Made by a program: the position numbers and the translations under genes. 64,000 nt of DNA, from positions 1,054,001-1,118,000 of the forward strand of contig JAUPFP010000056.1 in the NCBI GenBank assembly GCA_036925085.1, in the 5' to 3' direction. The DNA is from Brachycybe producta (taxonomy: Eukaryota > Arthropoda > Diplopoda > Playtdesmida > Andrognathidae). A model generated the notes under the pieces. The model was not told where the DNA came from. It ran no database searches and saw only the letters and a list, made by a program, of their open reading frames with translations. How positions within the stretch are numbered: position 1 is the first letter of the stretch; each line of letters starts with the position of its first letter. Of this stretch, positions 24,601-34,812 are shown in pieces.

Positions 24601-26438
24601 AACCATCATGACATGGAATAGTTCCTAAACTATGGTTTTCTGGATTGTAAAATATGCGACATTGATCGAATTTTCCAGTGCTGTTATCAAACGGTACATA
24701 ATTATTTAATTCGTGGTCCCAATCTTCTGGTACCTGAAAAAAAAAGTATACCATAATATAATTTTGAGTAATGTTTCCAACTTCTCACAAGAAGAAGTTA
24801 GAGAACATAAAAAAGACTCATATGAATAGTTTACACTTTCTTTAACCAATCTAGTCCTTAAGAGGCTACATCACAAAATTACTTCGAAAAATCTCCGCAA
24901 AGAGCGCTAGCATCGATTTTCTATTGAGCCCATAGACCCAATGTTAAAGAAATGTAAATTTTTAAAATACGAAGCAGTCGCGGCAATATGTTTATTGTCC
25001 AATATTAAGTTTTCAAAGTGCAATGTGCACCTTAAATATATACTGATCTAGCGATAGAATGACCCGAACCATGTACACGACTCGTTATCTTTTTTTTTCC
25101 GCGGGCGACCCACCGGAAAAATAGATCTGCCAGAGAATTGCAGTTGTCGGGGTTACTGAGTCAGGCATTTACTTCTCTTACTTTGATAATCTGTCGTATT
25201 CCGATTAAACGAACACCGTTTAATCGAAATTCGACAGATTATTAAATTAAGTTCATTTTTTGTTATTCATGACATACCTTTTATATTTTATAAATAAACT
25301 AGTGGGGTAACCCGTCATAAATGACGGGAGCAAAATTCACAGGCAATTGTGCGCATGCGCGTCGTTTTTTTCCTTTTTTTACTCCTTTCATTTCAATTTC
25401 AGTCACCCCCTCCCACTTTTCTCTCGCTCTTTCCCCTTCTACACTTTCCAAACTTTTCCCCTCACCCCCTCCCACTTTTCTCTCTCTCTCTCTCTCTCCC
25501 CCTTCTACACTTTCCAAAGGAAGAGTTCAACATATAGTTGACCTTGAGAAAAAAAACGGTTCATTTATTCAAATTTATATCAATTCCGACGTGCTTCAAT
25601 GGTTTTTGTTACTCCACACACACACACACGCAGACCTGGGATATTATATATATAATTGTTTGAAATAATTTTAAAAACTATTTTTTTTTTTTGCAAATGG
25701 TAATAGTATTAATGAATCTGTCAAGATCCCCAGATCTCTTACCTCATTAACCCTGTTTTACAAATTCCGAGCTCATATAATTTTTTCACCAAAAGACCTA
25801 CCCACTCACTGCACTACAACATTTTATGTTGCGCTCTCCCGATCCAAGAACCCAAACAATATTAAGGTGCATATAAAATAGTTAAATACTGTTAGTAGCA
25901 AAATTAAACTAGAATTTTGCTCCCGTCATTTATGCCGGGTTACCCCACTAGTTAATTATAGTCCAATAATAAATATTATTCATAGCTGTTTTTTTTCAAG
26001 CATTTCTTGATCATTACCAATACACTTGATATCATCTGCAAATAAAAACACTGGTGTTTTCATGACTAAGAGGAATATCATTAATAAAGTAACCCAAAAA
26101 AATTGCGCCCAGTACACTTCCTTGGGTACGGTACTCCACAACTAATAATTTGCAAATTAGAAACATTACAGTCCATTTTTACTCTTGAAAGTTTTATCAC
26201 TAATAAAACCTAAAATCCATTTTTATAATTAGTTTTATGAAATCCCAATGGAACACACCATGGAAAGCGGTAAAATTCTCACCTTGCAGTGATGTTCAGC
26301 CGTATAACCCCATAATGACAACGTGAAAATGGTGACAAGATACCAAAAAACGTTAAATTGGAGAAGGGTAACTACCAGAACTTGATAACGTCCTGGTTCG
26401 CCCAGTTGCATAAGTAAACCTTCTAATTTGGCACTCAT
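15605..26438 (-). CDS. SLC22-family organic ion transporter, paralog 1 (10 exons, complete)
   Basis: Plasma-membrane major facilitator predicted to move organic cations, anions or zwitterions; substrate unknown. Coding exons in transcript order: 26283-26438, 24557-24733, 22929-23159, 22665-22864, 21826-22065, 20108-20242, 18887-18972, 16484-16595, 16295-16367, 15605-15772. All introns are GT-AG, phases join, and the product is 525 residues (SLC22 proteins are usually about 550). Seen: a first membrane span near residues 17-40; a Cys-containing extracellular loop with N-x-S/T sites at N69 and N85; WDLTCD at 112-117; the MFS loop motif GGALADKYGRKP at 140-151; LPES-x-RW at 257-263; IGRR at 381-384; ETFPTELR at 439-446; LPET at 497-500. 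These are SLC22 hallmarks in the right order. The start is the first ATG in exon 1 (26436-26438). A pyrimidine-rich stretch ending in AG at 26460-26461 just upstream suggests a noncoding 5' exon. Head to head with paralog 2. Confidence 0.93.
16075..16150 (-). repeat. TTAA-foldback family terminal fragment in intron 9
   Basis: Terminal part of the family at 33663-34455, ending at TTAA 16147-16150. It is preceded by a GGTTTAAACC-type inverted stretch (15990-16065). It lies in intron 9 of SLC22 paralog 1 (between 15772 and 16295). Confidence 0.6.
16628..18055 (+). pseudogene. LINE family A reverse transcriptase, dead copy in intron 7
   Basis: Antisense to SLC22 paralog 1, within intron 7. Readable blocks in three frames: NYRPISLT and a fingers/palm segment (16628-16906), GVPQSSILGPLLF and the catalytic FADDAVIY (16972-17277), the thumb with FKYLGLTL and VRPLLEYYSPIWNPY (17365-17676), then SFFPNVFRLWN near 17865. 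It ends with the tail TGCCACATGGCTCTCGAG and ATTGAATTGAAT. These are marks of CR1/L2/Jockey-type non-LTR retrotransposons. Frameshifts separate the blocks, and the endonuclease and N-terminal regions are absent (5' truncation). Confidence 0.85.
18185..18740 (-). pseudogene. Internally deleted mariner transposase in intron 7
   Basis: Minus-strand frame 18339-18686 (115 residues) starts MATATAPSS, continues into a helix-turn-helix-like VCEVYGEKVISRQAVRKRC, then jumps to HPPYSPTLSHSDFRVFGPLK, the region of the third catalytic Asp in mariner transposases (normally HPPYSPDLAPSD). The first two catalytic Asp and about 200 residues between are deleted, so it cannot be active. The PDL Asp is also replaced by Thr. 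The left end GAGGGGCAGTCAGAAAGTA resembles a mariner terminus. Confidence 0.75.
18755..18856 (+). mobile_element. LINE family A, 3' tail fragment
   Basis: Contains GACAACCATTTGTGATCGTG, TGCCACACGGCC and a (TTGAA)n tail, matching the end of the copy at 16628-18055. It directly abuts the mariner remnant. Confidence 0.65.
18973..20107. other. Intron 6 of SLC22 paralog 1
   Basis: Holds a CAGGGTTGGCAAAG motif at about 19394 (hAT-type terminus, partner not found) and a hammerhead-like CTGAAGA...GAAAC motif at 19921-19957. No coding sequence. Confidence 0.5.
20443..21720 (+). other. GC-richer insertion in intron 5 with broken coding-like segments
   Basis: Base composition differs sharply from the flanks. 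20508-20640 can encode KCRVPQCNS followed after a gap by FRIPKK, reminiscent of a THAP zinc-finger start. 20660-20812 encodes KSLKILKAQVTKLEEQIKRI, a heptad-like coiled coil. Later frames are short. It is probably a decayed transposon; the family is not identified. A THAP origin would fit a P-element-like source, but this is inference. Confidence 0.35.
22066..22664. other. Intron 4 of SLC22 paralog 1
   Basis: T-rich. GGGTTGGCAAAATCCCGG near 22325 and ACCGGTTTTTACCG near 22390 suggest a short inverted element. No gene. Confidence 0.4.
23560..24240 (+). other. GC-richer insertion in intron 2, possible LTR-like remnant
   Basis: Unlike its flanks in composition. It begins near TGTTGTGTCAACAGG and shows a promoter/polyadenylation-like A/T stretch at 23980-24030 followed by a GC-rich leader. 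No repeated partner LTR, protease or RT is visible. The assignment as a solo LTR is a guess. Confidence 0.25.
24858..25060 (+). repeat. TTAA-foldback family, left arm fragment
   Basis: TTAA at 24858-24861 followed by GAGGCTACATCACAAAATTA and the conserved arm. It fuses near 25060 to another repeat (ACCCGAACCATGTACACGAC). In intron 1 of SLC22 paralog 1. Confidence 0.7.
25060..25297. repeat. Repeat family H
   Basis: Shares CAGATCTATTTTT-type blocks, GATAATCTGTCGTATTC and CATACCTTTTATATTTTATA with 61030-61325, partly in inverted order. Noncoding. Confidence 0.55.
25298..25952. mobile_element. MITE family D, complete copy
   Basis: Both ends read ACTAGTGGGGTAACCCG inward, then a near-palindromic GTCATAAATGAC and GGGAGCAAAATT. 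The interior has CT-rich and (AC)n tracts. In intron 1 of SLC22 paralog 1. Partial copies at 1-252 and 31782-32340. Confidence 0.75.
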
Positions 26439-26929
26439 ATTCGCCAATATAAGTTACAGCTAAAAATATGGAAAGAAAAAAAGTTTAACAGAATAAGAAT
26501 ATTAGTACATATTAAAAAGATATTTCTTTCAGGCAAAAAGGGCACTTGGTCCATTAGGCTGCGTTCCCAACTGAAATTCATGACTCTGTATACATGACAT
26601 TGAAAAAAATGTTTTTGTTTTTTCAAGACTAAAAAATGTTGCAAAAACAATTACGGAGGCTATTTTGAGACAAGTACCATAGATTAATAGATTGGATCCT
26701 AACTTAGGTATTTCCCCACGCCTAAATAAATTAAAATATGGATTACAGATGATGTCTATAGACAATATGGCGAATTTCTTGGCTACGCGCTAACCTATTA
26801 CCTTAATAGACATTGGCCGCCATATTGAATACGTCACCCGCAATCAAAATGGCGACTCATCCGTAGCAATTACGGTATCGGAAGAAAAAATTCCTTGATT
26901 ATGAGCCAAAATGTTACTCTACGGACCTT

Positions 26930-27125
26930 AATCTGGTGAGCCGTAGCTACAGATGGCATCTGGAAATGATGCCCATGAACTACGCCCTCCACGTGCCGGA
27001 TATTCTTCAGAGCTTTGGAGTGCAGCCCGAAGCAGTGAAGCAGCATGTGTTTCCCCGGAGCTGGAGCTGGAGCACTAATAATTTTGACTGCTCCACTGAT
27101 CCAGTTTTCTTTTTAATTTCCATTC
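26930..27125 (+). other. GC-richer stretch with an open frame, not recognised
   Basis: A frame of about 60 residues (SRSYRWHLEMMPMNYALHVP and onward) in a CpG-containing segment 490 bases upstream of the SLC22 paralog 1 ATG, opposite strand. No ATG at its start, no known domain. It could be promoter-proximal sequence or a decayed coding fragment. Confidence 0.25.
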
Positions 27126-27139
27126 CAATGTGTTTGGGA

Positions 27140-27876
27140 GGTGTGGGGCATTTGTCCTAAAGACACTTGACCTAAAGGGACATTTGCCCTATAGACAATT
27201 GCCCTAAAGGGACATTTGCCCTAAAGGGACATTTGCCCTAAAGGGACATTTGCCCTAAAGGGACATTTGCCCTAAAGGAACATTTGCCCTAAAGGGACAT
27301 TTGCCCTAAAGGGACATTTGCCCTAAAGGGACATTTGCCCTAAAGGGACATTTACCCTAAAGGGACATTTACCCTAAAGGGACATTTACCCTAAAGGGAC
27401 ATTTACCCTAAAGGGACATTTACCCTAAAGGGACATTTGCCCAAAGGGACATTTGCCCAAAGGGACATTTGCCCTAAAATGACATTTGCCCTAAAATGAC
27501 ATTTGCCCTAAAGGGACATTTGCCCTAAAGAAACAATTGCCATAAAACCATTTGCCCTAAAGGGACATTTTCCCTAAAGGGACATTTTCCCTAAAAAGAC
27601 ATTTTTCCTAATCAGTAGTGTAAATTTACATCATTTGGCATTTTTTGTATGCCTGCGGTGCACAGAACCTATTTAACATGCTCCACCGAAAGCCACTAAA
27701 CCGCATGAAGAGAACAAAAAAGTTATTTTAGGGCAAATGTCTCTTTAGGGCAAATGTCTCTTTAGGGCAAATGTCTCTTTAGGACAAATGGTTTTAGGGC
27801 AAGTGGATTTAGGGCAAATGGCTTTAGGACAAGTGTCCCTATGGGAAGTGTCTTTAGGGCAAATGTCTATATCCCG
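27140..27876. mobile_element. Foldback transposon with tandem-repeat arms and 9-bp target duplication
   Basis: The left arm (27144-27612) is about 26 tandem copies of a 17-bp unit, AAAGGGACATTTGCCCT, with variants. A unique spacer (27613-27727) follows, then a shorter inverted array (27728-27870). The outermost 30 bases of each arm are inverted copies (CATTTGYCCTAAAGACACTT). TGTTTGGGA flanks both sides (27131-27139 and 27877-27885). This is the structure of Drosophila FB-type (Mutator-related) foldback elements. No transposase. Confidence 0.8.
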
Positions 27877-28210
27877 TGTTTGGGATTTTAATAAACGCAC
27901 TGTATATGTGTTATGTGGTTATGACTAAAATTAAAAATGTGACAGAAAAATGACTTAAGTTTTGGAAATACAAACCAAGCATAGACATGGTGCTCCTACT
28001 TTTGTTTCATTAGTCTTGCTATCAATACTAGCCTACTGTATAATTTTCAACCAGATATCAAGTTTTATTTTCTAAAATTTCTCATAATTTATATAACCAT
28101 TACGTAGCCCATCGTTAATAATGCTTACCTAATCTGAAATTTGTTTGTAGCAATATAAAAATTGCGTAGTTCTTATTGAAAAGTAAATTTCGAAATAGTA
28201 CACCAGAGTA

Positions 28211-28613
28211 AAGCCCCGTTTTCACGATGATAGTTGTCACGATAGTTGCTGTCATGACAGCAACTATCGTGAGAACTATCACATGATAGTCACTATCGCA
28301 CTGTCGCGATATCACTATCACACTGTCTCGTTTGACTATAGATAGTTGATAGTACTGTCGCGATAGTAATAGTTGTTGTGTGACCGCTTGTATGGAAATA
28401 GCCACTTTGGAGGGAAAATTTGGCTTCTGGAGAGAAAGAGGCAACACTGTTGTTGACTCAATATCTGTGAAATAGACGTCACACTTGTCATGACAGAACT
28501 ATCACCGTTACTTCAAGACGTGTAGACAGTTACCATCGTGAGAGTGAACTATCACAACTTTCATGACAAGCTACTCTCACGATAGAACTATCGTCACCGT
28601 GAAAACGAGGCTT
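28211..28613. mobile_element. MITE with CACGATAG-rich inverted ends
   Basis: Ends AAGCCCCGTTTTCAC and GTGAAAACGAGGCTT are inverted with one mismatch, flanked by TA at 28209-28210 and 28614-28615. The interior repeats ACTATCGTGA-like motifs in both orientations and can fold extensively. Noncoding. Confidence 0.7.
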
Positions 28614-28699
28614 TAGTCAAAAGAATAAATGAAGAGAATACAGAAAAAAATATTCAAAACAGGCAAACTTTCGCAAGTCACGCAAAAGTTGAATAATGA

Positions 28700-29600
28700 C
28701 AAAACAGATTAGGTATCAAGCTTATTCATTTCTCAATCAATGTCAATGGTAATTCAATGAAATTTACAATGAAAGAAACTATTAAACATTAACCTTCAAA
28801 GTACTGAAATAACACAATTAAGAGTGTAGTATAAAATGTTGCAAAAAAAAAAAGGTATCCCCATTGAATACTTAATAAAGCAAACAAGCCGACTTATACG
28901 AAAGTCTTCAGGGTTAACCCATGATCACGAATAAAAACGGTGTCCATCTCGACAATGTGTCGAATTTGAGTAATAATGCCATCAAGATGGCAACTGAAAC
29001 AACTTATAAAATTTCAATTTTCTCGAAAATAATCGGATTCCTAGTAATTTCCTACACTTGATACATAACACGAAACAATGAAATGGCTATTATGTACCGC
29101 AACCCACCCGGTTGCCTTGGTTTGTGGTCTCTCGTAGATTTCCCATTCGCAACATGATACACTTTGGTCCAATCTTCGGTATACCGTAAACGAGAAATCC
29201 TTTATTGAACTGATCATAACGAAAAGCGTGCAAGACTGTCCTTGAGAAATCCCTCCATGAGGAGTCTCATAGTGATAATCACCATCCTTACGTCACCAAT
29301 CGAATCAATCTATAAACATCATTTTCTTACAATAAACACTATGGAAGAATGTACCGTAACATCTGAGTAAAATTTCGGGTTTCTGAGTCAACAGTCAGTC
29401 AGCTGCCCAAGAGCCCAAAAGTTTCGTCAATTTGCAATTTTTGCATCAATTTTGATGAATTTTTTTTTAATCAAAATTTTCACTTGCCTGGGTTAGTATC
29501 TGAAAAATTTGAAGTGTGTGTGTGGGTCAACGTCTTTAGCTGCCCCCACAGAGCTCAAAACAAAGTTTCACTATTTTGCGATCGAGTTATTTGTCAATTT
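28700..29600. other. No gene or named repeat seen
   Basis: A/T-rich sequence between two MITEs on the 5' side of the SLC22 pair. It could hold noncoding first exons or enhancers, but nothing in the sequence shows this. Confidence 0.35.
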
Positions 29601-29622
29601 TTACTATTTTTTTTAGGAATGG

Positions 29623-30017
29623 GACATTTGAATCCAGCGAATCTTGACAAATATTCGAGATTCGAAAACTTGAATCTTCGTGCTTTTTTCGTCTTTCGAA
29701 TCCTAACCTTAAAAAAAAACTGTTAAAAACTTTGGTAAAATTACTTTTAACTAAAATGACGTCCAATAGAAGCTTTCACTAACAAAAAAAACCGGCGATT
29801 GTTGCACTTTCGGTTGGTATCCGGATCACCAATATCACCTTGTGGAAGTGACCCCAAGTGCCTCCACACTGTGTTTTTTATTATTAATAATTTAATATTT
29901 AATATTATTTCATTTATTTGTATCTTCTTAATGAATAATATAGGATTCGAGATTCGAGAGATTCGAGAACCGTTTAGGATTCGGATTCGAGAAAATTTAG
30001 GATTCGTCCCACCTGTG
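29623..30017. mobile_element. ATTCG-rich MITE, copy 1
   Basis: Starts TTAGGAATGGGACATT and ends GGATTCGTCCCACCT; the interior holds GCGAATCTTG and GAGATTCGA blocks shared with 35749-36061 and 50517-50952. Confidence 0.65.
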
Positions 30018-30019
30018 AT

Positions 30020-30473
30020 TTTTTTATATATTCATTAAAATGTACGTAAAAATACGTAAAAATAATTTTTAAAAAAATCGGCACGTGCGCCAATGTGTTG
30101 GCTTCACTGTCGTTTAATTTTGTTTTGTTTTTTTATAATTATTTTTAGGTATTTTTACGAGCACGTACTCACAATTGAGTTTAACATAAGAATTAGAAAT
30201 TCGCGATTTTGAAATAGTTTTTTTTTAAAAACAAAACAAAAACACTTACCGATTTTTTGTCATTTAATCACTCGATCAGCATATATTTCAGGTGCACATT
30301 ACACTTTGAAAACAATTTTAAATATGAAAAATAAACATATTGCCGCGACTGTGTGTATTTTAAAAATTAACATAATTTTTTCTTTAACATTGGGTCTATG
30401 GGCTCAATAGAAAAATAATGATGGCGCTCTCTGCGGAGATTTTTCGAAGTAATTTTGCTATTTAGCCTCTTAA
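30020..30473 (-). mobile_element. TTAA-foldback family, half element
   Basis: Matches the centre and right arm of 33663-34455, ending at TTAA 30470-30473. It is truncated where it meets the ATTCG-rich MITE. Confidence 0.7.
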
Positions 30474-31057
30474 TCATGAGATTACATTATTGAGATGAGA
30501 TTTTGGGTACAATTACAAAATGCTGTTCATCTTCATGGCTCACTCTGATCACAATAATTTATTTTAATAAAGAAATTAAAAAAAAACATAATTTGCGCAA
30601 CTTGGAAAGAAAAAGAAAATAGATAATTGACCAGAGCCCAATTAAAGTCGAGACATAATTTATAGATAAGTGGCTAGACGTGGGTGTGTTTGAGGCTTTT
30701 TTTTTTAAAAAAAAACGCAGTTAATTTCAAATTAATTATGAGTCGCCCCTTATTGGAAAATATGGTCCTCACCCTCAACCGAGTTATGCAGGACTGATTT
30801 AAATCATTGACTTAAAACACGCGATTTACAATAAACCACGCTGATCATAGCCATCATGAATTTTGAAGGGATCAACAGGCATCTCCTGATCTGTTTCACA
30901 CCGGCCCTAGCCAAAACAGATCAGATGAACCCAGAACTCTTAACAAAAATGTCACGTGGAAAAGTTGACCTGACTTAAAGCGTGACAATAAGAGTGGCTC
31001 TGCGGTAGGAAATACCACTTATGGCTATGCTATTTACCAGATGAGCGTAATACCTTT

Positions 31058-31360
31058 GTACACACATGAGTTAAATGAATTCAAATTAAATGTGTTTAGG
31101 TGAATTATACGAAATCCAGTTAAGGACATGAACAAAATAAAAATTGACTTTATTATTAATATTTTAAAATTGAAATACGAAATCAATATTTTTTCAATAT
31201 AGTTTATATATTTATATTTAAGTATTAACTCAATATTTTCAGATTATTAACTGAATAAATTGAATTCGACGACATATTGTTTGTTTGTCCTTCACAGGGC
31301 TCTGTAGAACACATTTAATATTTAAATGCATTTAAATTATCAGGTGTGTACTAGGTATAA
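31058..31360 (+). repeat. Dispersed repeat family E
   Basis: Longest of three copies (others 3245-3485 and 252-420). It is followed at 31358 by a fragment of the TTA-flanked MITE at 4165-4993 (GGCTTTGTTTCC end) to about 31690. Confidence 0.6.
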
Positions 31361-31781
31361 GGCTTTGTTTCCATTGTGGCCAAAATTTGTACTCAAGTGA
31401 AAATTACTATGGAGAAAACATGTTAATGCATTTCTATTAATAGGAGAAAAGAAATTCGGTATACGGCGACTAATAACAGAACAAACGTGGCCCCCGCCTA
31501 GTTACTATCACAGGTTGTTTATTATGTTAGGCCAATTGAAGTGAGAAAACCACATTCGTTGTACCACTTTAACTAAACCATAAATTGCTGTTTCTCATCA
31601 ATATTTACATCGAAACGGCGTTATTTTTCTGTATAACGATAGTTAAATATATCCTACAACTAATGAAAATACATTAATTTAGCTGAAATGAATCCTAGGG
31701 TGGTAAGACAATGGAACTCTTGCCAAGGATTTTAGGAATATAAACTTGTATGACCCTGTATCGTGAGGCTATTATAAATTA

Positions 31782-32340
31782 CTAGTGGGTAACCCGTCAT
31801 AAATGACGGGAGCCAAATTCACAGGCAATTGTGCCCAGCATTAGAATTTCTTTTCCTCCGCACCCTTTTATGACGTCAGACCAAGTAACAAACCAATTAG
31901 AAATTGATGACGTTCATAAAAGGGCGGAGCAAAAAAAATTCTAATGCTGGGCACAGTTGCACGTGATAAATTCTAGTTTAATTTTGCTACTATTATCCCC
32001 TCCCCTTTTTTATATTTGAAAGAGAAAATGAGTTTTTCATTTTCTCTGGTGTGCGCATGTGCGTCGTTTGTTCCTTTTTTACTCCTTTCATTTCAATTTC
32101 AGTCACCCCCTCCCACTTTTCTCTCTCCCCCCTTCTACACTTTCCAACCTTTCCCCCCCTCTCCAATTTAATATCATGGGGTTCTTGGATGGGGAGAGTG
32201 CAACATATAGTTGACCTTGAGAAAAAAAAGCAGTTCATTTATTCATTTAAATTTATATAAACTGTACAGCGTTAACCACACATACACACACACACACAGA
32301 CCTGGCTTAATATATATACTGTATATAATTATTTCAACTG
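31782..32340 (+). mobile_element. MITE family D copy with nested MITE C
   Basis: Begins ACTAGTGGGTAACCCGTCAT; the right end is missing. After CACAGGCAATTGT the family sequence is interrupted by an element with GCCCAGCATTAGAATTTC ends (31837-31955) and resumes. CT-rich and (AC)n tracts follow. Confidence 0.65.
31837..31955. mobile_element. MITE family C, copy 1
   Basis: About 119 bp with inverted ends GCCCAGCATTAGAATTTC and an internal near-palindrome around ACCAATTAGAAATTGATG. The second copy is at 58238-58361. Confidence 0.75.
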
Positions 32341-33039
32341 CACCAGACCATATTGCAATTGTTATTGGGATTTTATCTTTTTTGTTTTGGTTTTAACCAT
32401 TTTGATTAAAACCATGGTTTTAACCACTTGGGGTTTTTTTTTAAAAACCTTTACCAAACCTTAACCAAAGACAACTAATTTTATTTTGTTTTGTAGATTA
32501 TACTGAATCCATTGAGTTTTAATAGGCCTATTCAAACAAAAAATGAGACTTCATTCCCACAATATGCTTCACTACATAGGTCATACTGTGACTCACGAAC
32601 ATAGTGGGAGTTACACATTGTAACTGAAGGTTTTATGTCTATGCTAATCACAGCTGTCCACACACATTATTCAGACGATTTCGGTTAATAGAACTATTAG
32701 TTTAATTACTTTAATAATATTTATATTACATTAGTATTTGATTTTTGAATAAAAAAAATGAAAATATGCACAATATGCAAAATGCAAAAATATAAATTTC
32801 CCAGTGTGGCAGTGTCTTATAGTCAGTGTAGTCATTTTTTTTTTGATAAAAAAAAACATATTTTATGGTTTAAATAAAAAAAACAGGTTTAAACCAAAAA
32901 AACCGGGTTAATTTGGTTTTTTTCTTCAAACTAAAAAAAAAAAACCAGCCACCCTGAGTTTGACAATGCGCTTCGAATGCTACAATTTGATAAATTATAA
33001 ATTGAGAAAGTTGATTACAGTAATGCATTATTTTTGGAC

Positions 33040-33199
33040 AGTGTCGTAGCTAGGCTTGGTTGCGCCCCCCCCCCCCCCCCCCGCCACTTAAAACTTAGCA
33101 CCCCCTTAGCTAACTTTGCGCCGCCAAACCTCCTGCGCCCCCCCCCCACCCCGCCCCCCGCCGTTGCGGGTCTTGCGGTTGCCTAGTTACGCCACTGCG
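33040..33199. mobile_element. Short hAT-like element (CAGTGNCGTAGC ends)
   Basis: CAGTGTCGTAGCTAGGC at the left and TAGTTACGCCACTG at the right are inverted with mismatches; the interior is C-rich. No clear target duplication. Confidence 0.5.
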
Positions 33200-33662
33200 G
33201 CCACTGCTTTAGGCAGATTACTTTCCAACACTAGAAATTTTTAAACAAATCTTTTACAGAAAAATCTTATTTTTACGAACAGAATTTAAAACGAAAACAA
33301 AATTAAATTAAAAACGTTTTTTCAACTTTTGTTTCCGAAACAGGCAAAATTTGAAAGGACAAATTTGAAAGCGTTTTAGAAATTACGAGTGTAGACGGAT
33401 ATCTCAAAGCTTCATACGTCAAGATATATTTTTGTGTTGATATCCTTCAAACAAAAACTTTTTTTTTTTAAGAAAATTAAAAAATATTGTCAGCTTCAAA
33501 TAAAGGTCATTTTCAAACTCACATAGAATACTTATTTTCAAAAAGATAAACACGAAAATGCCCTCAAGTGATTTCGATACCATTCTAGTTTTTAAAACAC
33601 ATTCACGTTTTTATTCATTTTGCATCTGATAAACAAAATAATTAGAATACTTTAAAAACAAC

Positions 33663-34455
33663 TTAAGAGGCTACACATCGCAAAATTACTTCGAAAAATC
33701 TCCACAAAGAGCGCTGGCATCGTTTTTCTATTGATCCCATAGACCCAATGTTAAAGAAAAAATGCTAATTTTTAAAATACACAAGAGTCGCGGCAATATG
33801 TTTATTTCACATATTTAAAGTAGCCAATTTTAATTTTTCAAAGTGTTCACCTTAAATATATGCTGATCGAGTGATAGAATGACAAAAAAATCGGTAAGTG
33901 CGGTTATATTTTTAAAAACTATTTGAAAACGGCGAATTTCTAACTCTTATGTTAAACTCCGTTGAGTACGCCCTCGTAATCCATTAAAATGCTCGTAAAA
34001 ATAATTTTAGAAAACCAGAAAAAAATCAACACATGCGCCAATATGTTGGCTTCACAGTTGTTTAATTGTGGTTTTTTAAAATTATTTTTTAAGTATTTCT
34101 GCCGGCATTTTAATGGATGTTTTTTGCTTACCAGCGCGTGTACTCAATGGAGTTTAACATCAGAGTTAGAAATTCGCGATTTTTGAAATAGTTTTTAAAA
34201 ATATAACCGCACTTACCAATTTTTTTTGTCATTCTATCACTCGATCAGCCTATATATTTAAGGTGCACATTGCACTTTGAAAACTTAATATTGGACAACT
34301 TTAAATATGAAAAATAAACATATTGCCACTGCGACTGTGTATTTCAAAAATTAACATTTGTTTCTTTAACATTGGGTCTATGAGCTCAATAGAAACACGA
34401 TTCTAGCGCTCTTTGCGAAGATTTTTCGAAGTAATTTAGTGATGTAGCCACTTAA
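33663..34455. mobile_element. TTAA-bounded foldback element, full copy
   Basis: TTAA at 33663-33666 and 34452-34455 bound two inverted arms of about 300 bp each, separated by about 190 bp. Arms share AAATTACTTCGAAAAATCT, CCCATAGACCCAATGTTAAA and GATCGAGTGATAGAATGACA. No coding capacity. The TTAA boundary fits piggyBac-type target choice. Seven or more partial copies occur in the window. Confidence 0.8.
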
Positions 34456-34812
34456 TACGTTTTGCCACACTTTCACAGAAAGTGATGGCAGTCAGATGTT
34501 CTGTTTGCAATCCACATGACATACAAAAAGCTATAGAAAGGTGTGTTGTTTCAAATAGCGCCTAAATTAAGGTACGCCGCTTCACATAAGACGTTTTTAT
34601 AGCACAATGGTGAACGTCTTCGCCAAATGCTCGAAGTTCCCGAGACCGATATTCGGACCTCGTCTAAAGGGTGGGAATACACTAGTCGAACCGAAATTGA
34701 AATGTAACATTTGAAGTAATGCTCAGTACTATTTTAATTGTGTCCCGCGATCACGCCGTAAACGCCCTCTGAACCGTAGGACGTGGCCATCACCCATGAG
34801 CAAACAAGGTCA

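Noticed and set aside
25299-25668. Ser/Leu/Phe-rich frames near 25,300-25,670, with similar frames at 1-226 and 31,993-32,260
   Set aside because: All three lie over the same dispersed MITE family D and its CT-rich tract; the similarity is of a repeat, not of a gene.
26235-26447. Translation start upstream of the exon 1 ATG in SLC22 paralog 1
   Set aside because: The apparent start at 26445-26447 is TTG; the first ATG is at 26436-26438 and was used.
27140-27620. CRISPR-like regular repeat array
   Set aside because: The repeats are contiguous 17-bp units with no unique spacers, in a spliced eukaryotic genome; the array is a transposon arm.
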